A DNA stretch of 51,078 nucleotides from Sphingomonadaceae bacterium (GCA_947454135.1 CANGJI010000014.1:1-51078); one strand, 5' to 3'; shown: positions 33,897-43,067, counted from the first letter of the stretch. Numbers and translations: made by a program. Notes: generated by a model from the letters alone, not told the origin.

Positions 33897-36280
33897 GCGA
33901 CAGCCTCCAGAAGGCGCGGCATCCACAGGGCAGGATCGTTGCCCACCTCGCTACGGATGCGGTCCAGCGCGCGCACCGTGGTTTCCCGTCCGGAGAGGAT
34001 GGTCAGGATGTCCTTCTCGCCGCTCAGATCCAGCTGCGCGACGACGCTGTCGCGACCGTGCTTGATGAGGAAGGCCCGCGAGGTATCGGGAAGTACCCTT
34101 ACCAGTTCGAACTCATGCGCCGTAAGGCCGAAGCCGTCGCAGTAGTGTTCGGCTCTGGCGCGAGGATTGGGCATGAAGATCTGCGTGGCAGCCTGTTCGA
34201 CAATGGCCGACGCAATCCGGCTGCCAAGGGCGTCCTCGGCACTTTGCGTGGCGAATCCGACGATCCCGTTGCGCTTGCGGATCGTCTTTTCCCAATCGCG
34301 AATGCGCGCGACGAAGGCTTCGTCATCGAGCGCCTTCCACCCCTCATCGACGACAATGATGGTCGGCGTGCCGTCGAGCCGCTCCTCCACGCGGTGGAAC
34401 AGATACATCATCGCAGGCGTGCGTGTGCGCGGGTTGTCGAGCAGCCGGGTCATGTCGAAGCCGACCACGCGCTGCCCGGTATCGATGCAATCTTCCGGAT
34501 TGTCGAACAGCCACGCATGTTCGCCGTCTGCGATCCATGACGACAGGCGGGCAACCAGATCAGCCGCATGGGGCCGACCGCCACCGCGCAGCAGCTGGGC
34601 GAAGGTGGACAGGCGCCGCAGGTGCAAGGGCGATGCCATGCTGACGGCAACGGCCTGCTCGATCTGCTGCTGCTCTTCCGGTGTGAGGCCGTCCCCGGCC
34701 CCGACCCCGGCCCCGGCCCCGGCCCCGACGAGATGGCTGACCCAGTCGACCAGAAACCGGCGGTTCTCGCTCGTATCGGGCAGCAGCAGGGGATTGAGGC
34801 CGGATGGCTGCCCGGGCCGCAACACATCGTAGACCCCGCCCATGGCGCGCAGGAACGGCTCCGCACCGCGGTCCTTGTCGAAGAACACGATGCGCGGACT
34901 GATGCGCTGGGCCTGTGCCAGAAGGAAGTTCAGCACAACCGTCTTGCCCGAACCCGAGGGGCCGATCACGGTGAAGTTGCCAAGGTCTCCCTGGTGGAAA
35001 TTGAAGTGATAGGGGCCGGCCGCCGTTGTTTCCAGCAGCGTGATCGCAGGCCCCCAGTGATTGCCGGTTGCCTGCCCGGTGGCGAAGCTGTGCCAGCTGG
35101 CGAGGCTTGCGAAATTGCGGGTGGAGATCAGCGCACGGCGCGCGATGAATGCCTCGTTGCCGGGAAACTGCGCCCAGAACGCCGGTTCAAGCCCGATATC
35201 CTCGCGCACCGATATCATCGAAAGATCTGCCAGCGCCGCCTGGACCTCGGCCACGGCGGCATCGACCTCGTCCGGCGTTTTGCCATGGACCGCGATGGTC
35301 AGATGGTGCTCGCCGAAACTGGACCTGCCCGAAGCGACGGCATCCCTTGCCTCTGCCAGCTCCTCGCGCAGTCCGATCGCCTCGTCATCTGCGGCCTTCA
35401 TCTGCCGCAAGGTCAGGTTGAGCCGCGACAGGGCGTCAGCCCGGTCGACGAAGGCAAAGCTCTGCGTGAGCGTGAACTCGACCGGGATGCGCAGCAGTGC
35501 ATCCAGCATGCCCGGCGTGGTGACCCCGGGATAGTCCTTGAGCGAGATCATCGCCGAAAAGCTGCGCGCAGTCGTGCCCGTCGGGGAAAGCTCGAGCGTC
35601 TGTGCGCCAAAACTGACCCTGCGCGCCGCGATATGCTCGCCCGCGTCGCCGTATGGCAGAAGCACGCCACGGCGTTCACCGTTGAATAGCGTGGCGAGAA
35701 ATTCGAGTGGCTCGGAGGCCAAGCCCGTCGGCGTCGATCGCGTCGTGAGCAGCGTGGGCCGATAGGCCGCCATGGCCGACATCAGCGCATCGCGCGCTGC
35801 ATTCAAGGCCCGGATTTCGGCGGCTCTCCGGGCTTTGCGATCATTGGCACCAGCCGCGCGGCGGGCCAGCCAGTTGCCCAGCCCCCTCGCTCCACGCTCC
35901 GGGTTACGGATGATCGCAAGGTATAGCTCGTTGGTGAAAAGCGACCGCCGCTCCTGCCGCTCGCGCCAGATCGTGGCGAGGCTGGCCGAAAAGGGATCGG
36001 GAAACGCACCTTCCAGATCAGGCTGCACGCGTCGCCGCAGGACATGATGATAGATCGAGAACCGCGACGTACCCACCGCCTGCAGCATCGAATCGCGCAG
36101 TTCCTTGCGGTAGTTGAGTTCTTCAGTGTCTGCTGTCTCGAACAGAAAGCCGTCCAGCTTGAGGACCTGCATCAGCCTGCCATCTCGCAGCAATACGGTA
36201 TGCTCGTCCAGTTGCAGGGCATAGGGGAGCATGCTCCCGACCGATTGCTCTTTCGCGAAAGTGGCGTTGTTTGACGTCAC
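33893..36280 (-). CDS. virB4: Type IV secretion ATPase VirB4
   Basis: A 795-residue ATPase. The N-terminal CagE/TrbE/VirB domain (about residues 1-400) is followed by the motor domain, with Walker A GPSGSGKT (residues 440-447), Walker B in TPTIIVVDEGWKAL and FATQSAEDALGS. It energises pilus subunit extraction and substrate transfer. An unusual Gly/Ala-rich insert (about residues 518-531) is encoded by six tandem hexanucleotides. Length is typical (about 790-820). Four-base overlaps at both ends. Confidence 0.96.
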   Translation of the reverse strand: MTSNNATFAKEQSVGSMLPYALQLDEHTVLLRDGRLMQVLKLDGFLFETADTEELNYRKELRDSMLQAVGTSRFSIYHHVLRRRVQPDLEGAFPDPFSASLATIWRERQERRSLFTNELYLAIIRNPERGARGLGNWLARRAAGANDRKARRAAEIRALNAARDALMSAMAAYRPTLLTTRSTPTGLASEPLEFLATLFNGERRGVLLPYGDAGEHIAARRVSFGAQTLELSPTGTTARSFSAMISLKDYPGVTTPGMLDALLRIPVEFTLTQSFAFVDRADALSRLNLTLRQMKAADDEAIGLREELAEARDAVASGRSSFGEHHLTIAVHGKTPDEVDAAVAEVQAALADLSMISVREDIGLEPAFWAQFPGNEAFIARRALISTRNFASLASWHSFATGQATGNHWGPAITLLETTAAGPYHFNFHQGDLGNFTVIGPSGSGKTVVLNFLLAQAQRISPRIVFFDKDRGAEPFLRAMGGVYDVLRPGQPSGLNPLLLPDTSENRRFLVDWVSHLVGAGAGAGVGAGDGLTPEEQQQIEQAVAVSMASPLHLRRLSTFAQLLRGGGRPHAADLVARLSSWIADGEHAWLFDNPEDCIDTGQRVVGFDMTRLLDNPRTRTPAMMYLFHRVEERLDGTPTIIVVDEGWKALDDEAFVARIRDWEKTIRKRNGIVGFATQSAEDALGSRIASAIVEQAATQIFMPNPRARAEHYCDGFGLTAHEFELVRVLPDTSRAFLIKHGRDSVVAQLDLSGEKDILTILSGRETTVRALDRIRSEVGNDPALWMPRLLEAVA
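34693..34728. repeat. Hexanucleotide tandem repeat inside virB4
   Basis: Six consecutive units of CCCCGG or CCCCGA on the plus strand. They encode alternating Gly with Ala or Val in VirB4. Changes in copy number would keep the reading frame and alter the length of a loop after the Walker A region. Confidence 0.85.
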
Positions 36281-36561
36281 GGGCGGTACGAATTGCAGCG
36301 CCAGAAGCGGTAGTTCTTAACTCTGGGGCATTGGCGGACCCGCACCATCCACAAGTCGATCAGACGCGGCTCGCGCAGGCAGCCAAGCCAGCATGCCAGG
36401 TGCAGGACCACGCAGACGGCAAGGACCCAGGGGCTGCGAAAGATCAGGAACAGCTCGAGCATGACGATGACGTTGCCGATGACAAAGCCGTACGGCACGC
36501 CTGCCAGAGTGGTCGGGCGGGTCATTGCCACAAACAGGGGATCGCTGCGCAGCGTTTCCAT
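36277..36561 (-). CDS. virB3: Type IV secretion protein VirB3
   Basis: A 94-residue inner-membrane protein beginning LRSDPLFVAMTRPTTLAGVPYGFVIGNVIVML, the VirB3 signature, with two membrane segments and a basic C-terminus. It works with VirB4 in pilus biogenesis and is sometimes fused to it; here the two genes are separate but overlap by four bases. It lies 15 bases after virB2. Confidence 0.92.
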   Translation of the reverse strand: METLRSDPLFVAMTRPTTLAGVPYGFVIGNVIVMLELFLIFRSPWVLAVCVVLHLACWLGCLREPRLIDLWMVRVRQCPRVKNYRFWRCNSYRP

Positions 36562-36576
36562 GCGGCCGCTCGCCGA

Positions 36577-36906
36577 TCAGTAGCCGGACTGTGCGGCGGA
36601 TTGTATCCCGGCGACGATGCTGGTCGCACCGAACAGGATGAAGCACCCCAGGATCACGGCCCCGCCATGACGCCAGTTCATGCGCCCGGTGAGCATCATC
36701 ATGCCGACAAACGCGATGGCTATGACCGCAACGGTGGTTGCCACCGTGCCCAGAAGCGTGCCTTGCAGCCAGCGCATTGCCCCCACGATCGCACCGGAGC
36801 CCGCAGGATCACCGGCCATCTGCGCCATGGCCGGGCTGGCGTGAAAAGCTGCAGCCAATATGACGGATAACACTGCAGATGAACGGAACTTTTCCAAAGA
36901 CGGCAT
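36577..36906 (-). CDS. virB2: Type IV secretion pilin VirB2
   Basis: A 109-residue pilin precursor with a long signal peptide ending at ASPAMAQ. The mature part has two hydrophobic helices (GTVATTVAVIAIAFVGMMMLTG and GGAVILGCFILFGATSIVAGI) joined by a short basic loop RMNWRHG, the usual VirB2 hairpin. It is the first gene of the operon. The ribosome-binding site is an AAGG-type stretch before the ATG. Confidence 0.92.
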   Translation of the reverse strand: MPSLEKFRSSAVLSVILAAAFHASPAMAQMAGDPAGSGAIVGAMRWLQGTLLGTVATTVAVIAIAFVGMMMLTGRMNWRHGGAVILGCFILFGATSIVAGIQSAAQSGY

Positions 36907-37017
36907 TACCTTCAGGTCCTTGTGACATGTGGCGGGCTACCGGCAGGGGCTTGCGGCATGGCAATCTGCAAACCTTGGAATGGGCCGTCTAACCTGCTTG
37001 TCGGAACAACGTCGAAA

Positions 37018-37050
37018 GCGTCAGCCGGGGAAATCCTCCCCGACTGACGC
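37018..37050 (-). terminator. Hairpin terminator of the GH30 gene
   Basis: Stem arms GCGTCAG...CGGGGA and TCCCCG...CTGACGC, with one internal mismatch and a 5-base loop, lie 17 bases after the GH30 stop on the minus strand, followed by TTTCG. It separates the GH30 gene from virB2. Confidence 0.7.
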
Positions 37051-37066
37051 CTCGTCTCCTGGGAAA

Positions 37067-39406
37067 TCAGCGCCAGGTCTGGAATGCGGAACCAGTGCAC
37101 GGTTGCTGGACGATCTGCGTGCCCCAGACCCGAGAGTTGCTATCGGGCACCAGGCAAAGTCCGCTGCTGCGTGCAACGAGGGCAAAGCCATCGTTCTGCG
37201 GGCGCTGCTCGAACTGCTGGTTCAGCGCACCCGTAACGCAAGTGGCCTGGCCAACCGGGGCACCTGCATCACGCCGGTCGGCAAGAACCGAGAGGCAGTG
37301 ATTGCTGTTGACCGACTGGAAGGTGCTGTAACCAATGCTGACTGGCAGGACATTCCAACGCTGGTTGTTGCTTCCGACGCACTGCCACTGATCGGCGACC
37401 TGACCGGATGTCAGCGAACCGCCCGGGATATCGAGGCAAAGGTAGGTTCCCGAGGTCTGGAGTGTCTTGCTGCCAAGCGGCACATACCAGGTCTGGCTTG
37501 TCGAACCATTGCAGGTCTGCTGGGTCAGGCCCGCGCCAACCGCGGTCGAGCCGCTCGGTATGCTGACGCAGAGCCCGCTGTTGCGCGCGACGAAGGCGTA
37601 GCCCAGTGCCTGCTTGCGCATCTCGAACTGCTCGTTCGTCGTGCCGTTGCAGGTCGCCTGGATCACCCTTGCCCCTGTGCGCTTGCTGCTGGCTTCGATC
37701 TCCATGCACAAGCCGGTATTGCTGATGCGGAAGGAGTAGAAGTTCCCGCTCCGCACCGGGGACCAGCGCTGGCTCTGCGCCGCTGCGCAAGTGTTCTGGA
37801 CGAGCTGACTGCCAGACACGGTCGCCCCACCGGCTACATCGATGCACTGTGACGACAAGACGGACTGCATCGGCTCGGCCAGCTGGCCCTGCGTCACACC
37901 GTCGATGACAATGGACTGGATCGAGTTTGCCGGCACAGCCAGGGCGAGCTGCTTCGCGCCCAGCGCAGTCGTCCGGTTTGCCATGAGGCTGGCACCGTCA
38001 AACGTTGTTGTGGTGACAGTTGCCGACGTCGCCGTGATCCCGCTGAACTTCGTCAGATCGTAGGTGATCGTCTGGGCGGGGCCCTCGTTGAGCGTGATCA
38101 GGACCAGCTTCTTGCTGGCAGGATCGTAGGCGGTGATCGAACGACCATCGTTGTTGCCGATGACCTTGTATCCCGGACGGAGGAACCGGCTGAACTGGGC
38201 GAAGGTATAATACTTCGAGTACAGCCACGTGATGCTCCCGCGCGTCGGCGATGTTTGGTCGGACGGCTGACTGTACTGGCCATTCAGGAAACCCCAGGGC
38301 GAATACGGCTCGACCGGCTGCCAGTAGATCCAGGCAGTGGGGCGCAGGTAGTTGATGTCTGCCACAATGGATTGGGCAAGCGTCAGGCCGCTGCCTTCGC
38401 CGTCACCATATTCCGACAGCCATACCCGCTTGTCGCCCACCGTCTGGCGAAGGCTTGTGCGCACCGTGTTATCACGCCACGGATCAAGGCCGTTGTAACC
38501 ATGGACATTGACCTTGCCGATGAGCGAGGCAGCACTCTCGGTGCCGCTGCCTACCGGCACGGCAATGCCTGAAAGGCCCTGATAGCCGGTCACGGCCTGG
38601 CTCATCGCATTTTCATCGGAGGCCGCAATCGAGACATCGTACAGTCCCTGCGCATCGAGTTCGTTGCGCAGATACCCGAGAATCTCGGCCTGTTCGGGCA
38701 CCGAAAGGTTCACGCCCTCCTGCCCGACGGGATAAGTCCACCAGCCCGCCAGCGGCTCGTTGAACGGCTCGATGGACTTGACGTTGACCCCCCACTGGGT
38801 GCGCGCCTGCTTCACCACGGTTGCGAGATAGCGGGCGTGGTCACGGCGGTTCCATTCCTGCAAACGACCGCCTGCCGAGCTCTTCTCGTAGGTCATCCAC
38901 CACATGGGGGCGTTCGCGAAGAACTCGACGTTCACACCGTTGGCCTGCAGCTTCGACAGGATCCCGCGCTGCCTGGCATCACGGTTCCAGTCCCAGCTCG
39001 CACTGGTCGGCGAGGGATCGTTCCAGTTCAGCTGAAAGCCGTCGATATCCTTGTGCCAAGGCACCGACGCCGGCATCGCTTCCGCCACGCCCCCGGCAAG
39101 ATCCCCGGGCATGCCGCCGCCGCCGACGTTGTAACGGGCGATATTCATTCCCAAGGCAGGAACCGCGACGCCATTCACCTGGACCGGGTTAGTACCGAAG
39201 AACAGATCGATATAGGTCTGCTCGTAAGGGGTGCCGCCAACGGCATTGGCCCACCACGAAAGCGATGCACCGAACCCTTCCCAGGTACCGCGCGCTTCAT
39301 TGGGATCAACGGCCACGACATAGTCGGCTCGTGCCGGAACAGACGAGCACGCCAACGCGCAACCCGCCGCCAGTGCAAGCCGTAATTTCGATGTTATCTT
39401 TCGCAT
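37067..39406 (-). CDS. Secreted GH30 glycosidase with ricin-type lectin repeats
   Basis: A 779-residue secreted enzyme. The signal peptide ends at VPARAD. The GH30 barrel opens with GTWEGFGASLSWWANAVGG, strongly reminiscent of endo-beta-1,6-galactanases (GH30_5). The likely acid/base is Glu217 (SIEPFNEP) and the nucleophile Glu332 (WLSEYGDGEG). A beta-sandwich follows, then two ricin B-type modules (about residues 515-645 and 650-779) with QxW-like repeats (SQRWSP, EQFEM, SQTWYV, NQRWNV, FQTWR). It probably degrades arabinogalactan-type plant polysaccharide. The ATG at 39406 has a GGACAAAG leader. Substrate is inferred. Confidence 0.9.
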   Translation of the reverse strand: MRKITSKLRLALAAGCALACSSVPARADYVVAVDPNEARGTWEGFGASLSWWANAVGGTPYEQTYIDLFFGTNPVQVNGVAVPALGMNIARYNVGGGGMPGDLAGGVAEAMPASVPWHKDIDGFQLNWNDPSPTSASWDWNRDARQRGILSKLQANGVNVEFFANAPMWWMTYEKSSAGGRLQEWNRRDHARYLATVVKQARTQWGVNVKSIEPFNEPLAGWWTYPVGQEGVNLSVPEQAEILGYLRNELDAQGLYDVSIAASDENAMSQAVTGYQGLSGIAVPVGSGTESAASLIGKVNVHGYNGLDPWRDNTVRTSLRQTVGDKRVWLSEYGDGEGSGLTLAQSIVADINYLRPTAWIYWQPVEPYSPWGFLNGQYSQPSDQTSPTRGSITWLYSKYYTFAQFSRFLRPGYKVIGNNDGRSITAYDPASKKLVLITLNEGPAQTITYDLTKFSGITATSATVTTTTFDGASLMANRTTALGAKQLALAVPANSIQSIVIDGVTQGQLAEPMQSVLSSQCIDVAGGATVSGSQLVQNTCAAAQSQRWSPVRSGNFYSFRISNTGLCMEIEASSKRTGARVIQATCNGTTNEQFEMRKQALGYAFVARNSGLCVSIPSGSTAVGAGLTQQTCNGSTSQTWYVPLGSKTLQTSGTYLCLDIPGGSLTSGQVADQWQCVGSNNQRWNVLPVSIGYSTFQSVNSNHCLSVLADRRDAGAPVGQATCVTGALNQQFEQRPQNDGFALVARSSGLCLVPDSNSRVWGTQIVQQPCTGSAFQTWR

Positions 39407-40366
39407 CTTTGTCCTCGACCCCTCTTCTGTTGTGCGCCGGTTTCTATTGGAGGAGGGAAAATGTGTCAATTTTGATATCGTAACAAATCATATTTTTATC
39501 ATTTTGGCGAAATCCCTTGAAAATGAATATCTTAGTTTATTTTTCCAGCCAGCTAGGGAAATTTTCTGGGCGAAACCGTTCCCTTTACCGTCCGCAGATC
39601 ATCCGCCTCCAAACCGTAAAATATTATCTATACGTAATGCGGGCTGCCACCTACGCGATGCACCGAGGAGGGTGGCCGGATTGCGTTGATTGTCGCCGAA
39701 AACCGATCCGGGAGAGTGCAGAGCTTTCGCTGTGATTTGGCTCTCGGCCCAGCCCTTTGGACCACGGCGAGGCGAGCCGGCGCACTGATGCCCTGCTTGT
39801 GCGAGCACTTCGCAAGGCGGCAAGCCGCAGCGCAAGCGCGCCAGCGGGGTACTGCTTCGTGCGCGTTATTGGAGGTTGAACCTCTGGCCGACGAGACAGC
39901 CCCGCCGGGCTTGGCCGGAAGGCCAGCGGTGGCGAGCGAACTCGCTCAGCCTGGATGGTCGGCAGACCTCATTGCGGAAGGTCCGCCAAATCTTTCTACA
40001 GCACTATCCGGAAAAGCCGGGCCCGCACCATGCCCGCAGCCGGGCATTTGAGGGCCTCCATGGCTCCCTCTCGGACTGATTGCTCAGGCCATTTCGCGGC
40101 CTTGCCTGCAATATCGGAAGGTCTGGCCTCGATGGCCCGACAGTCTGGCTCACGAATGTCAGTATCGGGCCGACGAGCAGCTGCACCGCATAGGCCGGTC
40201 GCCTGGGCGCCTCAATTGGCCGCCCAATGGCGCGATAGCTGCGGCAGCCCGCCCATATTCCTACGCTCGCAACAGAGTGGCAATTTACAGTCAAAGTCTC
40301 CGGAAATCAATTACGATCTCAATAGACCTCAAGACACCTGCCATACCTTTGCGAGGTCCTGACGGA
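39407..40366. other. Gene-poor region upstream of the GH30 gene
   Basis: About 960 bases without a supportable gene. Positions 39440-39640 are AT-rich and probably contain the GH30 promoter. Positions 39650-40280 are GC-richer, with short open frames on both strands but no start signals or codon bias I trust. No transposase or tRNA fragment was recognised. It may hold decayed mobile DNA. Confidence 0.4.
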
Positions 40367-40600
40367 TTACAGCTCTTTTCTAAGAATTTTTCGGGAGATT
40401 TCCTCGACAGGAATACGTTTGTCGATCTGAAGTCGCCTTATTTCCTTAATATTTCTAGAAAATATTTCCCGAGCAGCTGACTTGGGAATCCCGCGCTCTG
40501 CAAGAGACGCAGATAAATTTTTCGCAAGTTCATTCATATTGCAAAATATGATCGACACATATATTGCAAGGATAGCGGACAGTGATATAATTGCGACCAT
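40367..40600 (-). CDS. Small membrane-anchored protein, unknown
   Basis: A 77-residue protein. The N-terminal hydrophobic helix (VAIISLSAILAIYVSIIFC) is followed by a basic, helical cytoplasmic-like tail (about residues 22-77, with SAAREIFSRNIKEIRRLQIDK and ending SRKILRKEL). GGGAG lies 7 bases before the ATG, a good ribosome-binding site, which is why I accept it. It sits in AT-rich DNA unlike the flanks, suggesting acquisition by transfer. No family is recognised. A regulatory or toxin-like small membrane protein are possibilities only. Confidence 0.5.
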   Translation of the reverse strand: MVAIISLSAILAIYVSIIFCNMNELAKNLSASLAERGIPKSAAREIFSRNIKEIRRLQIDKRIPVEEISRKILRKEL

Positions 40601-41077
40601 AATATATCTCCCGATATTTATGATTTTATTTATGACAATTTATATTTATTTATTTTTAATTGATATATGCTAAATCTACGTAGAAAATCTGGCGTGGGCC
40701 TTTGTTTGCTATAATCTACCAGCGATAGGTGAACTTTAATTTAACAAACCCGCCACTTCAATATTTTTTCGCCGAATATCAGCCGCAGATCCACCGCAGA
40801 CTCTGCATAGATCATAAGTATTTTACCCTATTTTATCTGCGATCTGTGAATTTTTCATAAGTGCATTTTGCGATCCAAGGTTCCACGGCAATTTTCGGGC
40901 ACTCATACTCCTGAGCGCACACCCCGTCTGAATGGCCATTGCCGAACGAGCACTGGCCCTCGGCAAGCTTACTTGACCAATCAGCAGTCGACATGGTGGA
41001 AAAATCTTGAGCCTGTCTTTCGACAAGCCAGGGCGTCAGCTAGCCATTTGGGTCAAATCTGGTCGCCGAGAGAAAAC
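40601..41077. other. AT-rich intergenic region
   Basis: About 480 bases. The first 270 are very AT-rich with many TTTATTT and TATATA runs and likely contain divergent promoters for the small membrane protein and the lipoprotein. The rest looks non-coding. No RNA family was recognised. Confidence 0.4.
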
Positions 41078-41611
41078 ATGAAACACGGCTTTACTGCTCA
41101 CACCATAACAGCTCTGGCATTGCTCGCGCCCCTGGGTGGCTGCGCAACCAGTGGGGCCGTCCAACCCGATCGGTCGGTCTTCACACTGGATGGCAATTAT
41201 CAGCGGTACGAGTTTGGCTTCCCGATTGAGGAGACCTTTGACCGCACTGCGAAGGTCTTCAAGGAAGCGGGCTACAAGCTCGATGTCGTCGACCGCGCGA
41301 CGGGGCAAATTAGCGGGGAGCGCAGCAAGGCTGCCGACTCCACTTCCGTGTCGGAGAAAGGCCTGAAGTTCTACGCCTTGATCATCCCGACATCTGCAGG
41401 GCAAAGTCAGGTCGCGATAAAGATCGTTCAGATCATCAAGCAAGGCTCGATCATCGGCGGCGCCAAGACTGAGATTATCGTCAATGATCCGCAGATGTAT
41501 CAATATACCTTCAGGCGCATCGCAGACATGAATCTGAGCAATCCTGCCAGCCCGCTGCAGAGTGGGCCGCAGTCAAATGCGGCGTGGTCCACACCGGATC
41601 CAAAGCCGTAA
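41078..41611 (+). CDS. Predicted lipoprotein, unknown function
   Basis: A 177-residue protein with a lipoprotein signal: MKHGFTAHTITALALLAPLGGC, lipobox LGGC. The mature region has a conserved-looking alpha/beta segment (about residues 40-150, YEFGFPIEETFDRTAKVFKEAGYKLDVVDRATGQISGE) resembling small envelope proteins that share a DUF3568-like or BamC-like fold. That resemblance is only an impression. A Ser/Pro/Gln-rich tail ends the protein. The start is supported by GAGAG upstream. It is flanked by non-coding DNA on both sides, so it is probably monocistronic. Confidence 0.75.
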   Translation: MKHGFTAHTITALALLAPLGGCATSGAVQPDRSVFTLDGNYQRYEFGFPIEETFDRTAKVFKEAGYKLDVVDRATGQISGERSKAADSTSVSEKGLKFYALIIPTSAGQSQVAIKIVQIIKQGSIIGGAKTEIIVNDPQMYQYTFRRIADMNLSNPASPLQSGPQSNAAWSTPDPKP

Positions 41612-42375
41612 GTCATAGAGTCCGAAAAAGTCTATTTATTCATCCTCAACAACGATCCATCCCAATCTATAATCTTTTTTCATTCTGGCTTTGCAATATT
41701 TACAAAGAGCATGCGGCCGAAAATCTACAGTCTTTACGTATCGGCGATCACGGACGTGACGACCAAGCCGGCACAGACTGGACTTCATGATGAAACGTAC
41801 AATCGGCTTGAGCATGGAACTTCACTCCATCACGATCTGTGATGCGACGTTGAAATGAACTGCAGGGCTTGAGCGCGTCTCGAACATGTTCCCGCGTTCA
41901 AGTTGGACGAAAGCCGCCCGCGCCTTGAACCGGATTTCACGCTCCAGATGACATGCCCGAGATCGTGCCGAACGACGCCAGACATGACCATAACTCCCTG
42001 CAATTCCGACGCTTTTGACGTTCCCCGTCGATGCCGTATCCACTAGCCTACGGGAGGGCAAGATATTTTCATTTTTGGAAATAAAATGTATATGAATTGC
42101 CAGTTTCGGCTGTGTCCCAATGGGTGTGGCAGACTCTGAGCAGGGCGGCTGATGCGCAGATACGCCAAAGTCTTTGCAACACCATGACGACCGCAATCGT
42201 CGAGCGAGCGAGCAGGACACTCGCTGCCCCAGCCCGTTGCGACGTCCACGTTGACTATCCGCCAGCGCCCCAAGGAGAGCAAGAGCACCAAGCCGAGAAG
42301 CACAGATAAACGGTGGCAACGAGCTTTCGCGCACCATGGAGACCGTATATATGCTTAAGTCTCTGGAGCCCCGTT
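41612..42375. other. Intergenic region before the MarR-like gene
   Basis: About 760 bases of moderate GC with AT-rich pockets near 41640-41710 and 42050-42090. Short frames exist on both strands but none has a ribosome-binding site plus codon bias. I see nothing I can name in it. The MarR-like gene leader with CTGGAG ends it. Confidence 0.4.
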
Positions 42376-42735
42376 ATGCCGCAATCTCTTCCCGCCGATA
42401 TCCGGCTCCTCAATCTCCTTGAGGCGATCCGAAGCCTTTCCCCCTTCGACGCAATGACCGCAGACGAAGAATCGCTGCTTCGCCATCTGATCATTCGTTG
42501 GCATGCGGAGGAGATTCCGGTGAGTGCCGTCATGAACGGAATGGCGGGTGCGTCGGGAACGACGGCCTATCGTCGATTGATCGGCCTGCGCGACAAAGGC
42601 TTGGTTCAATTCCGGGTGGATCCCGCAGACCGCCGCGTCAAATATGTCGAGGCGACTGCGCTGGCCAAGACCTATCGACAGAGAATTCAACAAGCCATTG
42701 AAAATACGGCGTCTAGCTACAGCGCCATAGCATAA
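42376..42735 (+). CDS. Small MarR-like winged-helix regulator
   Basis: A 119-residue protein with the layout of a MarR-type winged helix. The helix-turn-helix lies at about residues 40-75 (IPVSAVMNGMAGASGTTAYRRLIGLRDKGLVQF) and the wing reads RVDPADRRVKYVEATALAKTYRQRI. It is shorter than full MarR proteins and lacks part of the dimerisation helices. The start has GGAG nine bases upstream. No co-directed target gene is adjacent; a role in controlling the surrounding accessory genes or itself is possible. Confidence 0.8.
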   Translation: MPQSLPADIRLLNLLEAIRSLSPFDAMTADEESLLRHLIIRWHAEEIPVSAVMNGMAGASGTTAYRRLIGLRDKGLVQFRVDPADRRVKYVEATALAKTYRQRIQQAIENTASSYSAIA

Positions 42736-43067
42736 CCCACACCATCACTTGCTGCCCGGAACAGCTTTCGCCCCCTCCAGAACTGCGGCGTTTTACAACC
42801 TATCCAGAGAATACAGGCACCGTGTGTGGAACACCGTGCCTGCAACCCCATCGCCAGCCGACGGGTACGGGTTCACACCCCAGCCAACAGTGAAATCCAA
42901 CCCATGCAGTTCCCCGAACGCAGGCCAACTTCATGAGTTGCTCAACTAAGCGTTGAAGCGTTGAAGCGCTGTAATCACTGCGTCAGCGCACCTTGTGCCA
43001 CGCCGCCCCATTAGAAAGTGTCAGCCAACACTTGACGCCCAATGGACTGTCAAGTATAACATGACAC
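42736..43067. other. Intergenic region before higBA
   Basis: About 330 bases. It contains a hairpin at 42814-42842 (CAGGCAC-C-GTGT and ACAC-C-GTGCCTG around a 5-base loop), possibly terminating the MarR-like gene, and ends in the higBA promoter and operator. Nothing else recognisable. Confidence 0.45.
43018..43067 (+). promoter_or_regulatory. higBA promoter with nested inverted repeats
   Basis: A near-consensus sigma-70 promoter: TTGACG at 43032-43037, 17-base spacer, TATAAC at 43055-43060. Arms ACTTGAC (43030-43036) and GTCAAGT (43049-43055) flank the spacer and touch both boxes, and outer arms GTGTCA (43018-43023) and TGACAC (43062-43067) enclose them. Binding by HigA here would block RNA polymerase. 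The toxin ATG begins at 43068, leaving almost no leader. Confidence 0.75.

Noticed and set aside
28999..36906. Integrative conjugative element
   Set aside because: There is no relaxase, coupling protein, origin of transfer, integrase or att repeats in the window.
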